Below are positions 1 to 11,617 of a DNA stretch of 64,000 bases, piece by piece; position 1 is the stretch's first letter; each line of letters opens with the position of its first letter. The DNA lies in contig CM114273.1 in NCBI GenBank assembly GCA_050084515.1, positions 26,288,001 through 26,352,000 of the forward strand, read 5' to 3'. Below the pieces are notes generated by a model that did not search any database, was not told the origin of the DNA, and saw nothing but the letters and a program-made list of their open reading frames with translations. The stretch comes from Blasia pusilla. Its lineage: Eukaryota > Marchantiophyta > Marchantiopsida > Blasiales. A program made the position numbers and the translations under genes.

Positions 1-473
1 GCTATTTTTTTATGTCATCTGTTGATTTGAAGATATGGTGTGCCAAATACTGTCGCAGCTCAGTTCTTTCTGAATTTGTGGGATATTAAAACCAGCTAGC
101 CTTCTGCTTGAGCCTGCAGATTGTACCAATCAGGAATAACCGTCAGGGCCTTTCACTGTCTTGAATTGGATACATTGTCACTGAGTTTACTCTGATGGAT
201 GCTGGGCCTCAACACCACGTGTCCATCCTGCTTTTGCGATTATTAGTGATGCACATTTTGATCAAGACTTTGACATTTAAGTCACCCAGGAGAAACTTTT
301 TGGAAGATGTGCATTCGTTTGGGATCCAGTGTTGGATACTAACCTCTTGAGAACCCTACCATGAAACACTCCCAACACAAATTGTGGAATGTCTCATCCT
401 TGAAGTAGATATTCAGTGCTCAATCCAGTTGAATGTTTGTAATAAAATAGTTCTGTCGCCACTTACATCCCAG
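1..473. other. Gene-free stretch upstream of the first visible oxidase exon
   Basis: No clear exon was found. The FAD-binding (GxGxxG) start of the downstream oxidase is not here and must lie before the window. One weak candidate is 310-342, which in one frame reads AFVWDPVLDT and loosely recalls the family motif GFVWDEGANT. It has no convincing splice donor, so I do not call it an exon. Confidence 0.4.
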
Positions 474-1776
474 GTGGAGAAGGAGCCAGAAGTGAGTTTA
501 TTGATAGATGATCTGCGACTGCGAGAAGAGCAGCAATTTGTAAGTATCCTGAACGGGTTCAACTATCATGAGGCATGACGCCTGATGTTTGTCTGGTGAT
601 GACAATTCTACCCCTAATACTGAATATGGCAAGAATTATTGTGTAGTGCAGTCATAACCTATTGAAAGCGGATATTAACCTGTTCTCAACAACGTGCATC
701 GCCCTGTTGATATACACATTTATACAGCTTGCTTTCGCACTCAAAGACTTCACCAGCTTTCTTTGAATACAACATAGAGCTTTGATTTGTGGAATTATCC
801 ATAGACCACCTTGTAATTCATACTCTTCTCAGTGTCTACTTACAGTGCTCTCCGCGAGTGGTGGGATATTGCTTGAAGGTTGACGGTGTCAGCTTATTGT
901 CCACAGGATCTCTAATCCATACTATTATTTGTGTTAGGGGTTAAGGAATGTAGAACGCTCTATGGATGCCATGTGCTTTTTTTAAATACAAAAATAAATG
1001 TCGAGTTTTGTCATCTGCTTATGACTTTTTTCTCATATAGCTTTTTTGGTTTTTTCTAAAGATCATCTCATTGAAACATTTCAAATTTAAGAATAATTCA
1101 TGCAGCGCATGGGCCATTAAACTAGTACTAATTACCACTTTCACTGGTTTTGAGCCAGTAGCCCTTGATGCAGAACAAGAGGTACATACTGCGGGATGGT
1201 AACCCTGTTCTGGTGAGCATCTCCACTTGGATTGAGTTGAAAGATGTCTTGCATTGGATGTGACCTAAGTGTATTATTTGTTAACTGTGGTACATCTTGT
1301 TTCCTATAAGACGACATACCTGAAATTAATGTGGGGGTATGTGCAGATACCATCAAACCCGATAGCACTTATTGGCAGCAAAATTCTCACCACCAAAGCT
1401 AAGGTGCCGTTTGCCCTCTCACCTTCACAAGTAGAATTCCATTAGTAACTTTTCTTTAGATCTCTTTATGCCTTATCGGTGACCTTTAGATGTAGACGCT
1501 GGAAAGAGTCCTGTGTGTTCTGTGCTGGCATGCATGTGCTGAATCGAGTTGAGAACTGATAACAACTGTGATTCATAACAGTTGGATCTTTTCTTGGAGC
1601 CTTTCACATGGAAGCGCAAGCTTGTAGTGCAAGAAGATTCAAGTATTTCCCCCAATGATGAGAGGTCAGTGTTCTGGAGATCACTGCCCCTATTTCTTGG
1701 GTGCTTTCATTTTTTTCCCGCAGGAAAGAGTGACAAGGAGTTTGAATTTTTCTTGAGAGGCAGATTGGAAATGTAT
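474..1776 (+). CDS. PPOX: PPOX exon block 1-5
   Basis: Exons 474-539 (22 codons, phase 0), 1162-1212 (17 codons, [17 protein letters not shown], acceptor TAG), 1347-1403 (19 codons, [19 protein letters not shown]), 1582-1642 and 1724-1776. The last two are linked by an 81-bp intron and encode LEPFTWKRK through [14 protein letters not shown]. The spacing between LEPF and EFF then equals that of the Arabidopsis protein as I remember it, which supports the chosen donor at 1643. Confidence 0.85.
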
Positions 1777-4700
1777 GTAATGAGTACTGAACATTAGGTC
1801 TGACCCTGATGGGGAACATTCAAGCATCTCAAGATTTTCATGTACTGCTGAAAATCTTGAGTAATGGGAGTTGTGTAAATCTGTGGTGTGCAGTGTGGGA
1901 GACTTTATGGGGCGTCATTTTGGAACTGAGGTAAACACAGTCACTGAGTACAAGCTTCATAATCATCATTTTTTTTCCTCTATGAAGGCCGTGTGACAAT
2001 CTTCCACAATTCAATATGTGCAGTGCTAGTAATACCAGTTTGATAGAGCCAGGCAACAGATTGTTGAAATGTGTTAATATCTAGTTTAGTCATGCCCTTA
2101 AAGTAGTCAGTTGAATACTAACTTAGCTGGATACTAACTTAGTTAGTTGGAGACAACTTAGAGCTCTTGTATCTTCTTGAGTAACCTCGAATTAGGGCTG
2201 AACTCGAATTAGGGTTAATCTCGAGTTAGAGCTAGCCACCATCAGATATTTAGGATATGGATCTTTTCAAGAAGATCTAAGGGCCAGAGATGCTCATCCT
2301 CATGTATATAATGTGTCTGTTTAGAGAGCAGAAGCTAATTCTACAGTATGCACAGTTTTGGTGAGGACTCCTGAGGATCTTGGTGTGTAGTGCAACACTA
2401 GCCCTGCTGCAGAGTGATCTGAGAGTTGGAAGAGGAGATTGAGACTAAATGCTGTGCTTGCTAGAGCCTTACTAGAAGGCAGGTCGTTTTGTCTAGTATG
2501 CTGATGGAGATTGTTTGTGCTCAATTATGTGAGCCATGTCTGATCTCTGAGCTGGTGACATGTGAGGATCTGTAGTGTGAGTGCAAGGTGTGACTGTGTA
2601 GAATCCTTCTTAGTATCTGTTAGATAATAAGAAGAGTCACATCATGGTAGGGTTCTGATTTGGCAGGTGAGTTAGGAACTGATTTGCTGATTGTGTACAA
2701 GCTGAAATCAAGGATGGTCTAGCTGATGCTAGTTCTGACTTTGTACAAGGAGATACTTCTGCTGGTCAATCATTTTCTCACAGATGGCATTGTTATCCAG
2801 TTGAAGTAGTTCATAACTAGCAACTCCGGGACCTACTACTGCAGATGGTGGACTATCTGGTTGATCCTTTCATTGCCGGTACTACAGGTTCAGACCCAGT
2901 CTCACTCTCTGTAAGCTCTAATTTTGTTTTTGCTTTTACTTTTACTCCTTCAGTTTTTGAGTAAAGTGCTGGGAGCTCATTTCGCATTTTAGCAAGTCAA
3001 CTGCTCAAGTTTAGCTAGTCAACTGTCAGTGGTGACACAAGTGTTGGAGAGCCATCGTATCCTTGCAGTAGCTTTATTAGTTGCATTATTACGCTCTCAA
3101 ATAATTCTCACCAATTGTTGTGTAACCACGTGTGTTGATTCAGGTACGCCAAACTTTCCCAGATTTATGGGAACTGGAGGAAAGGTCAGTGCAGACACGA
3201 AGAGTCGTGTCGTGAGATATATTCCAGTGCAATGTTAAGTTTGAGACTTCACTGTTGGGTAGAAGGTCCTTTATATCCTTACCTTTGCCTCCATGGATTG
3301 TTAGTCATTGTGGACTTTGGACCATCTTCAGATTTGGAATTACCTTTAGTCTTGGTGAATAGCTCACGACACTTCCAATTTTCAAATCTTGTAGCTTATG
3401 CACTTCTCTAAGCAGTACATGGGAATGTTGTCGAATTTGCAGCCATGGTTCACTCATCATGGGCGCAATCAAGTCTGGATTACAAAAGAAAAAGATTCCT
3501 GAGCAGGCCCACCATAAAAGTTTGTCGAGATCGTCTCAACCAAAGCAGGGTTCTTTCTCATTTGTCGGTGGCTTGCAGGTTAGTTTCACAGTGTTGGATT
3601 GATAACTCACTCAGGATAAGACTGGATATCAACTACCAGTGAGATAAATATGATAAGGAACCCAAGGGTTATGAAATGTTTATTAAAAAGTATTTGAAAT
3701 GTCATTCACTTATCTTGGTGTTGAATTACTTCTATTGTCCTTTGTGAAGACACTCGCAAAAGCATTAGCACAAACGATCGAAGATGGTTTACAACTAGAC
3801 ACGAAAGTGGAAGCTCTGGCCAGCAAACAACAAGGAAATCCAGCCCGGAATGAGTGGACTATCTCCTGTTCCAAAAAGGGCTCCAAGAAGAAAGAAATCA
3901 AACAGCACTTTGATGCAGTTATTCTTACTGTAAGGGACAATGATTGTTGCATACATGTATTGCAGAAAGTCCACTTTCCTTAATTATGTATCATGCATTT
4001 TCGGTTTGAAGGTTTATGGACACTCATGATACTCTGATTTAGATCGTGGTTTATGCAAAACTGCACTGTGATTCTGGGCAGGCACCTCTGCATGAGATCC
4101 AGAATATGCAGTTCACCAAGGATGGCAAGTATTTTCCTTTAGACTTCATCCCTGAGGTAAGGAGGATGTCTTCTTCAAGTGGAATTAAAAATTTGGAGAG
4201 TTGACGAACTAATACAATGTTGAGATCATGAAGCTTCAGCCTACTCAGTTCCTCAACACTGCTAACTCACAGGAAGTAACAGGAGGCTTAAGGCCACGTT
4301 TAGAGCAGCTCCCTCCACTATTTGCCCCTCTCACGCCTAGCAGATAGAAAACACACACTAAGAGCACTACAGCTAATCTTGGGACAAGAAATAGTTGCAA
4401 CACAAGCTATCTCAAGTTCATACACAGGTGACACAAGTAGAAAACGAGCTGAACACTCTAGAATATTCGGTACCTTACTTTAGCAGCATCCTGGTGGAAA
4501 GTGAGTGCTTCATCATGGAGTAGTTTAGCACTAGCTCAACGGGGCAACAAACTGGGGATATATACCTTAGAGGCTTGGAGGAGGAGAGACTGTACTCATT
4601 AAGTAGTGCCTGTCGTAGCCTTGCGACCATAGACCCCGCGCCCTGGTTGGACGGTGCTTGAGACTGGGATGGGTGTAGAGAGAGAAGCAAGTGAAGAAGG

Positions 4701-7700
4701 TACCATATGAGAGGAGGGAGACACTCTCATATAGTGTGAGTGCTGACCAAACAACATGTTTGTGCGGAGCTTCCAAGTGTCAACCAAGAAGCTCTTCACC
4801 ACACCATCTACTTTACCTGATTGGGATCCCCAATAGACATTACTTACCAGTGCAGCAGCTTTGGGCAATGAATCAAGGCTACTGAATGTGTTGAACAATT
4901 CTGGTGCTACCAGCTTAGCAATATCAGCATATGCTCTTGCTCTGTGTGTTGTGAATTTTGCGCAGGAGACCAAGTAATGACTAGAGGTTTCGTCCCCATC
5001 GTCACACAAGGCGCAAGAGTTTAGTTGTGTTCCCATCCTGCTTTTCTTATGGTTCAAGGGGATTGCCCCCGTCCTGAACTTGAACTTGAGCCGGGTTCCC
5101 AAGCAAGGGGTTCCCCGCAAATAGTTCTTCAGTTCTGCCCTCTCGGGATATACCGTCAAAAGAGAGAGGTCAGACATTTTCATGGCTTCCTCCGTGCTGT
5201 TCTGCTGTGAGAGTTTGCCCACTGCTTTGGTTATGGTATCCACGAATGCTTTCTCATCTTGCTCCCACAGTTCAGGCCCTGCTGGGAGCTTGGATGCTTG
5301 CACAATCTCTTGAACCTTTTTCGTCCAAGATTTGGCCTGTTTTACGGGTCTTCTTTGGGTCCAGGTTTTCCCAATCACCTCTTTAGGATAGCGATGGGAG
5401 TCCATTGTCTCCAGCTGCCTCCGCCATTTCAACTTGGCCATTTCAACTTGAGAATATGATTGACCAGCAGAAGTATCTCCTTGTACAAAGTCAGAGCTAG
5501 CATCAGCTAGACCATCCATGATTTCAGCTTGTACACAATCAACAAATCAGTTCCTATCTCTATTGCCAAATCAGAGCCCTACCATGATGTGACTCTTCTT
5601 ACTATCTAAGAGATACTAAGAAGGATTCTACTCAGCCACACCTTGCACTCACACTACAGGTCCTCACATGTCACCAGCTCAGAGATCAGACATGGCTCAC
5701 CATTGAGCACAAACAATCTCCATCAGCATACTAGACAAAACAACCTGCCTTCCAGTGAGGCTCTAGCAAGCACAGCAATTAGTCTCAATCTCCTCTTCCT
5801 ACTCTCTGATCACTCTGCAGCAGGACCAAGAGCCTCAGGAGTCCTCACCAAAACTGTGCATGCTGTAGAATTGGCTTCTGCTCTCTAAAGAGAGACATTA
5901 TATACATGAGGGTGAGCACTTCTGGCCCTTGGATCCATACCCTAAATAACAGATGGTGGCTAGCCCTAACTCGAGAATTGCCCTAATTCAAGGTTACCCT
6001 AAAAAGATAGAGGAACACTAAGTTATCTCTAGCTAACTAAATTAGTATCCAACTAAGTTAGTATTTGACTAACTACTTTTAGGGCATGACTAAACTAGAT
6101 ATTAACAAATTTCAACAACGTCTATCCTCCAAGGGTTCCACACCTAGTTCTGATCTCACACCAACGCGGGCTGTTCGTGATGAAGTTGACATCATACCCC
6201 GAAACGCTTTCAGCTGCACAGCTTCAAGCCTATCCCTTTGTTTGGTGTTGGCATCCCACACTGCTGCCCCGTATTCCAGCGAGGGACGAATGGTATGCAA
6301 AATGACACAGCGCTTTACTTCTGATGTGATGTCCCGGCACTGTAGGAATCTGGACAGACCGTTCACCTTCTTGTGGCCTTTCTCAGTAGTCTTCTTAATG
6401 TGTGCATCCCACACAGATAGGTGTAGGTAGCCACACGGGGGATCTCTTGGTCACCCCAGTACCACTGTTGGTCTTGGTCCTCCTCCTTGCCATTGAAAAT
6501 CATCACACCGCACTTCAGTACATTTGCCTCCATGCCTTGGAGGAGGAGAGAGAGAGAGAGTAAAGGGCTGGATGGAGGCTGCCCTCAAATCGAACATTAA
6601 GATATACTTAGAAAACGGGGCTGATTAACTTATTCCCCGAAAACGGCTATCCCTAAATTTGGAGGAGAGGTTAGTCACACCTATCTCTCTACACTTATCT
6701 GTGAAAAAGATTGACCAGCTGAAGTATCTCCTTGTACAAAGTCAGAACTAGCATCAGCTAAACCATCCATGATTTCAGCTTGTGTACAATCAGCAAATCT
6801 GTTTCTAACTCAATTGCCAAATCAGAGCCCTACCATCATGTGACTCTCCTTATTATCTATCAGATACTAAGGAGGATTCTACACAGTCACACCTTGTGAC
6901 CAGATCCTCACATGTGACCAGCTCAGAGATCACACATGACTCACATCACTGAGCACAAACAATCTCCATAAGCTATTTGGACAAAACGACCTGCCTTCCA
7001 GTGACACTCTGTACTCCGTTCTCAACAGGGAGATCAAGAAAGCTCTAAACTTGAGAACTGGACCTGCCTTCCAGTGACACTCTAGCAAGCCCAAAGCTTT
7101 CTTGGAATGTACTCCGTTCTCAACAGGGAGATCAAGAAAGCTGGTCCTGATCACAAAACATAGTAGCCTTTGAAAACCTCTCAGTATATTTATAAGGGTT
7201 GACGTTAGATGCTTACATCGTTAGATCAAATTTGTTGTCGTAACATTCTTACAATGAAACACGAGGAAGTCAAATTAGGAGATGGGTGAGATGGCAGTTC
7301 CGGATCCATCATTATTATGGCTGAGATGGCAATTCCAGATTTAGTTGTGTCGAGGACGTAGAAGTTAGATTAGAATAGGAGTTTGGTGTAGTTTAAGGCT
7401 TTCACATCCTACCTGTTGTACCCTTGAATCATGAATGCAGGTCATCTATCAGCCAATGTCCGTTCTTGTGACAGCATTCAGGAAGGAGGATGTGAAGAAG
7501 CCTCTACAAGGTTTTGGGCTACTAGTCCCATCTAAGGAACAGGCAAATGGTTTCCAAACACTAGGCAAGTGTAAAAGATATTGTTGATTGTTGTTTCAAG
7601 GTACTTTTGTGGTCACCCAACACGTTTCTTTGTATGGATGCTGCATTCATTCAGTCGTGCCTGTCCAACCCTTTGTACCGTAGACTTCACGCCCTTGTTT

Positions 7701-9288
7701 GTTGTTACTAGTAACTGGGTGCCATATAAGAGGAGGCTGTAGAGACTCTACTCAGTGTCTGTTGCAACCTTGCAAGCATATATCTATTCGCTGGCAGGAC
7801 TTTCCTAGTGACCGGAATGAGTGCAGGAGGAAAAAGTGAAGAAAGTGCTACTTGAGGAGATGAAGACTCTTATCTAGTGGTGCTTACCATGTACAGAGTG
7901 TTCACGCGTAGTTTCAGGTGTTAGCCAGGAAACACAACCTACCATACATGAGTTTGTAACCCGAAAAACAACTCCTTACAAGTGCAGCAGCTTTGTGCTA
8001 CAACTGAATGTGATGAACTGTTCTGACGCTACCAGTTTGTCAATTTCAGAGTAGGTTGAGAAGGTTTACAGAAACTGTACTCATTAAGTATTGTTCTCGG
8101 CTATAGAATGGTTGGTCTTGACAAGTGAAGAGAGGGAAAGAACTGGAGCAAGAAGAGGAAGATTCTCATATAGTTAGTGCTTACCATGCAAAGCTTCTAC
8201 CATCAGCCAAGAGGTTGTTGAGAAGACTACTCACTAAGTAGTGCCTGCCAAAGCCTTGCAGTGCACTGCTTGGACGGTGCGAGAGACTAGGATGGGTGCA
8301 GAGTGAGGAAGGGGTTGTGGGGAGTGATAGCTCATTCGAGTAATACCCTGGCACCTCAGCGTAATAGATTTTGAATCCAGCATTTTATAAGTTTCTTCCA
8401 TACTTGACCTTGTATCTTTTCTCGAATGACAGGTACTCTTTTCTCTTCGTCTATGTTTCCTGATCGGGCACCGGCAGACCAGATCATGTTCACGACATTT
8501 GTTGGAGGAAGCCGCAATAAGGAATTAGCAGCAGCGTCTTTGTAAGCCATGGCATGCTTCCTGCTTTTGCCACTTCTTGTTTTGTCATGTGGGCTTGGGG
8601 CTTCCATATTCCATCACAAGCACAGTACACACTCATCAAAATCCATCTCCTTTTCTGATGAAATGGTTCTTCTTGTAGTGAAAAGCTGAAGGACGTTGTT
8701 CTCAAAGATCTGCAGAGGACGCTAGGAGTTGCAGGAGAGCCTGTGGTTACAAGGTATGATGGATCCATCAACTCCGATGTTATTCTTACAATCTTTCTGC
8801 ATGATATGTATGTGGCGTTGAACAAGTCCGAGCAGATGAATTCATCTTGCACGGATTTTTGTCGTCTCTTTGCCCACATCTCGAGTTTCATCTCTCACTC
8901 ACAATCAACTTGTGGTGTAGACTTAAGAATTGGGTAATGATGCAGACACTACTACTGGGAAAAAGCGTTCCCTCAATATGGACTGGATTACAGTGGCGTC
9001 ATCAATGCACTGGAGAGGCTGGAAACAAGTCTTCTAGGAGTTTATTACGCTGGTAAGTGCACAGCCACAGCTTGAAGTGCTAACATGCTCACACAGAGAG
9101 GATCAGTGGTCCATTCTCAACACCTTGACGGGTTTATTGTCCCAGGTAATCACAGGGGCGGGTTAGCAGTTGGGAAGAGCCTGGCTTCAGGATATCAAGC
9201 GGCTGGAAGAGTGCTAGAAATGTTGGAAGCATCAGGTGGTAGGGTTTTTACCATGGCTGCAATCATAGAGCCAGTCGTCCAAGCTTGA
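474..9288 (+). CDS. PPOX: Protoporphyrinogen IX oxidase, plant PPOX2-like, 15 exons, 5' end outside window
   Basis: Flavoenzyme of tetrapyrrole (heme/chlorophyll) synthesis that oxidises protoporphyrinogen IX to protoporphyrin IX in plastids or mitochondria. Exons read by eye: 474-539, 1162-1212, 1347-1403, 1582-1642, 1724-1776, 2845-2910, 3144-3184, 3443-3578, 3750-3929, 4082-4156, 7441-7564, 8433-8541, 8679-8753, 8946-9052, 9146-9288. All phases match, giving about 447 codons with no stop until TGA at 9286-9288. Diagnostic motifs are [72 protein letters not shown] and [16 protein letters not shown] (C-terminal FAD-binding end). Exon 4 takes donor A|GTATTT at 1643, because the more obvious GT at 1665 breaks the frame. 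Intron 11 starts with GC (7565). The 3.3-kb intron 10 holds LINE and LTR insertions. The gene looks functional as far as it can be seen. Family identity is firm; exact isoform and targeting are not. Confidence 0.93.
2062..2780 (+). mobile_element. Solo LTR (copy a) in PPOX intron 5, 5-bp target duplication
   Basis: The element runs from TGTTGAAATGTG to TTTTCTCA and is flanked on both sides by CAGAT (2057-2061 and 2781-2785). It has typical TG...CA ends. Its last 75 bases open a reading frame with an ATG-led peptide like [19 protein letters not shown]. The same 0.67-0.72 kb unit occurs at 5449-6117 (-), 10949-11617 (+) and as a fragment at 6699-7092 (-). No internal retroelement genes accompany any copy, so these are solo LTRs left by recombination. 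A Copia-type origin is a guess. Confidence 0.8.
2845..4156 (+). CDS. PPOX: PPOX exon block 6-10
   Basis: Exon 6 (2845-2910) encodes [18 protein letters not shown]. Exon 7 (3144-3184) encodes [13 protein letters not shown]. Exon 8 (3443-3578) carries [14 protein letters not shown] and ends FSFVGGLQ. Exon 9 (3750-3929, acceptor AAG) starts TLAKALAQ and ends QHFDAVILT. Exon 10 (4082-4156) carries [11 protein letters not shown] and FPLDFIPE. All donors are GT. These cover the substrate-binding and middle part of the enzyme. Confidence 0.88.
4599..5447 (-). pseudogene. LINE ORF2 C-terminal domain with zinc-binding motif
   Basis: The frame continues from [12 protein letters not shown] and contains [18 protein letters not shown] followed by [18 protein letters not shown]. 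That is a Cys-x2-Cys...His...Cys pattern typical of the zinc-binding region after the RT of many LINEs. The frame is open to 4599. A reading frame starting inside the inserted LTR at 5519 runs in frame into this domain, so the apparent 306-residue ORF is a chimera of LTR and LINE. Confidence 0.75.
5449..6117 (-). mobile_element. Solo LTR (copy b) inserted in the LINE
   Basis: Minus-strand copy of the 2062-2780 LTR. It starts TGTTGAAATTTGTTAATATC near 6117 and ends CATATTCTCA at 5449. It cuts the LINE coding sequence between the residues LEDRR and MAKLKW. Flanking bases (caact on the left, caacg or acgtc on the right) give only an imperfect target duplication. Confidence 0.75.
6112..6540 (-). 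pseudogene. LINE reverse transcriptase C-terminal part
   Basis: The minus-strand frame carries [17 protein letters not shown], then an [15 protein letters not shown]-like stretch across a one-base shift near 6415, then [12 protein letters not shown]. These match the usual post-catalytic RT segment of LINEs (KSEVMVF..., YLGV..., Y.A..W). It ends at the LTR insertion at 6117. Confidence 0.75.
6699..7092 (-). mobile_element. Solo LTR fragment (copy c) with rearranged end
   Basis: The 3' part of the same LTR family on the minus strand, ending near 6699 in the expected TTTTTCACAGAT. Beyond about 6990 it breaks into duplicated pieces: gacctgccttccagtgacac occurs at about 6989 and again at 7062, and gtactccgttctcaacaggg at about 7012 and 7109. 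Copy c lacks the 5' part of the LTR. Confidence 0.6.
7441..9288 (+). CDS. PPOX: PPOX exon block 11-15 and stop
   Basis: Exon 11 (7441-7564) encodes [20 protein letters not shown] and ends QTL plus one base, with a GC donor (gcaagt). Exon 12 (8433-8541) encodes [15 protein letters not shown] and [16 protein letters not shown]. Exon 13 (8679-8753) encodes [19 protein letters not shown]. Exon 14 (8946-9052) encodes [17 protein letters not shown] and LLGVYYAG. Exon 15 (9146-9288) encodes the FAD-binding [16 protein letters not shown] and a 24-residue tail ending VVQA. Phases agree across every junction. Confidence 0.9.
7670..8330 (-). repeat. Degenerate LINE-tail repeats in PPOX intron 11
   Basis: Two stretches, about 7670-8040 and 8045-8330, resemble 4590-4960, the 3' end of the LINE. 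Shared pieces include 'actcattaagtagtgcctg', 'ggacggtgcgagagactagg' and 'atataagaggagg'. They are diverged and rearranged, so limits are approximate. They explain most of the intron between exons 11 and 12. Confidence 0.5.
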
Positions 9289-9920
9289 ATCTTCCGTTCT
9301 TACACCGTCCAGGTGAAGTTTGAGTCATCTGCAATGGAAGGTGGAGAGTCGGGACACTTGCAAGTCTGATCAGTAAAATGCCGTATGTAGTCTTTAGGGG
9401 CAATCAGTTCATTTACCCCATACTTGGTTTTTGTATATCCTCCTTGACATCTTAAAAGCGTTGAGTTCTACACCTTTGTACCACTGTACTCGTTCTCACA
9501 CTACTTCCAGTACTCTCAAGTTACTCTCTGGAATGGATAGTGGATATGCTATTAGAAGGACAAGATGAGATGTTCATAGCTTGTGCTCCTCTGGGACGGT
9601 GCTTAGAGTGTGCAAGAGAAAATTGCAGCGGTGCATGTGAATGGGACTGAAAAGAGGTGTTAAAAGGGACTTGAAGAATTGAATCAAAAGAGGTCACAAT
9701 CTGCTATGAAGGTGAAAAGCCTGTCAGTCATCTGATGCTGCATGTCAATCTTGAAGAGTAATGGAAATGGAAGTGGATGGATAGTACTTGGTGTGCGCTT
9801 GGGCACTAGTGTTGTAAAGCTTAGGTACTCTAAAACAAGCAATCTTCCATGTTATCAAGGGAGGATGGATTATGGATTTTAAAAGTATTAGAATATCAGA
9901 ATTTCTCTACAAGCTAGCTT
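9289..9920. other. Intergenic, nothing recognised
   Basis: This follows the oxidase stop codon and should include its 3' untranslated region. I see no convincing poly(A) signal, ORF or repeat. Confidence 0.4.
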
Positions 9921-10139
9921 TCACAAGCACACTTAGTGCAATAGCAACCACTCATGTTAGATTGTAGAGGAAAGTACTAGACAACCTGTACCACCAAATT
10001 ACCTAGCACTCACAAGCACACTTAGTGCAACAGCAACCACTCAGGTTAGATCGTAGATGAAAGTACTAGACAACCTATACCACCAAACTACCTAGCACTC
10101 ACAAGCACACTTAGTGCAATACCAATCACTCATGTTAGT
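9921..10139 (+). repeat. 89-bp tandem repeat, about 2.5 copies
   Basis: Copies begin at 9921, 10010 and 10099 with tcacaagcacacttagtgca. The unit also carries 'aaagtactagacaacct' and 'ccaccaaa'. Copies differ by a few bases. Variants of the motif 'cacttagtgc' continue to about 10225. Confidence 0.8.
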
Positions 10140-10948
10140 ACTACTAGACCCTCGAATCACAAGACTCTCTGAACCCCTCAGGTCAGCAGACCACTTGGTG
10201 TGTAAGCAGCAGCACACTTAGTGCTTTAGCACATTGCACTACCAAGGTCAGAAGAACACTCCACTCAGGTAAGCAAAGCATACACATTGTTGCTCAATTA
10301 GCACCTCAAGCTTAGAGAGTTGTGTACGAGAAAAGGGTGAGAGAATGTAAATTCGCACGGCACCCTTGAGATATACAGCCAAAAGGATAAAGTTCTAGGT
10401 TTGAGGGTTAGGGTTTGCAGCCTATAATAATTCACATAATTATTGAAGTAAGACTATGGTAGCAACAAATTACTATTTATTGTTGTAAAACATTAAGTTA
10501 CTATAATAGTTCTATAGGTTACTTTTCACTATAGTAAACTTCAAGTTACTATGTTAACAAAAATCTTCTTTGTTTGGGCCGAAAGAAACTGGATTTATAT
10601 GGGCTATAAGAAAATCTTCTTAGAGTTAGTGTGCCTAAGGCAGGTTGACCATTTGCACAAAGCACTCTTTCTATTTGATGTCGTGATGATGCCAATGACC
10701 ATGTATCTGCCTCATGACATGAGATCAATGTTCTACTTCAGTATTGGGAGGCATATTGCTCAAACCTAATTACACAGATGAAATGTTGTGGCTATTTTGG
10801 TGTTGTATCATATAGTACATGCCTGTTGAGAATGACTATTACAATCAGTGACATTTATCCATCGTATGCATTTTGTAATGGATACATGGCTCGTTATGTT
10901 ATACCATCTCTTGGCAGATTTCATGTATGGCCGAGAATGTGTACATGA

Positions 10949-11617
10949 TGGTGAAATTTGTTAATATCTAGTTTAGTCATGCCCTAAAAGTAGTTAGTCA
11001 GATACTAATTTAGTTAGCTAGAGATAACTTAGTGTTCCTCTATCTTTTTAGGGTAACCTTGAATTAGGTCAATTCTCGAGTTAGGGCTAGCCACCATCTG
11101 TTATTTAGGGTATGGATCTGTTCAAGAAGACCTAAGGGCCAGAAGTGCTCACCCTCATGTATATAATGTCTCTGTTTAGAGAGCATAAGCTAATTCTACA
11201 TCATGCACAGGTTTGGTGAGAACTCCTGAGGCTCTTAGTCGTGCTGCAGAGTGATCAGAGAGTAGGAAGATGAGATTGAGACTAATTGTTGTGCTCGCTA
11301 GAGTTTCACTGGAAGGCAGATTGTTTTGTCTAGTATGCTGATGGAGATTGTTTGTGCTCAATGAAGTAAGCCATGTCTGATCTCTGAGCTGGTGACATGT
11401 GAGGATATGTAGTGTGAGTGCAAGGTGTGACTGTGTAGAATCCTTCTTAGTATCTCTTAAATAATAATAAGAGTCACATTATGGTAGGTTTCTGATTTGG
11501 CAATAGAGATAGAAACTGACTTGCTGATTGTATATAAGCTCAAATCATGGAAGGTCTAGTTGATGCTAGCTCTGACTTTACACAAGGAGATACTTCTGCT
11601 GGTCAATCATTTTCTCA
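10949..11617 (+). mobile_element. Solo LTR (copy d) in the Helitron, TSD CATGA
   Basis: It starts TGGTGAAATTTGTTAATATC (TGTTG changed to TGGTG) and ends TTTTCTCA. CATGA flanks both ends (10944-10948 and 11618-11622). The target duplication contains the ATG of the Helitron frame, so the insertion fell on that codon. The LTR's own terminal reading frame (ATG at 11547) runs in frame into the Helitron Rep. Confidence 0.85.

Larger units (their letters stand above)
4599..6540 (-). mobile_element. LINE (non-LTR retrotransposon) 3' half, split by a solo LTR
   Basis: Read on the minus strand, 6540-6112 gives the end of a reverse transcriptase and its thumb region, and 5447-4599 gives the C-terminal domain. 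A solo LTR (5449-6117) interrupts them. The element lies in PPOX intron 10, opposite to the host gene. The 5' part with endonuclease and catalytic RT motifs is absent, as expected for a 5'-truncated LINE. The LINE clade was not determined. Confidence 0.8.

Noticed and set aside
1643-1723. Reading oxidase exons 4 and 5 as one continuous exon
   Set aside because: The frame is open, but the middle ([16 protein letters not shown]) is a polypyrimidine intron translation. Splicing from 1643 to 1724 restores the family spacing.
1604-1819. Open frame on the minus strand over oxidase exons 4-5
   Set aside because: It is the antisense shadow of exons with clear homology on the plus strand.
9921-10139. 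Direct repeats that might suggest a CRISPR array
   Set aside because: Contiguous 89-bp tandem units without unique spacers in a eukaryotic context.
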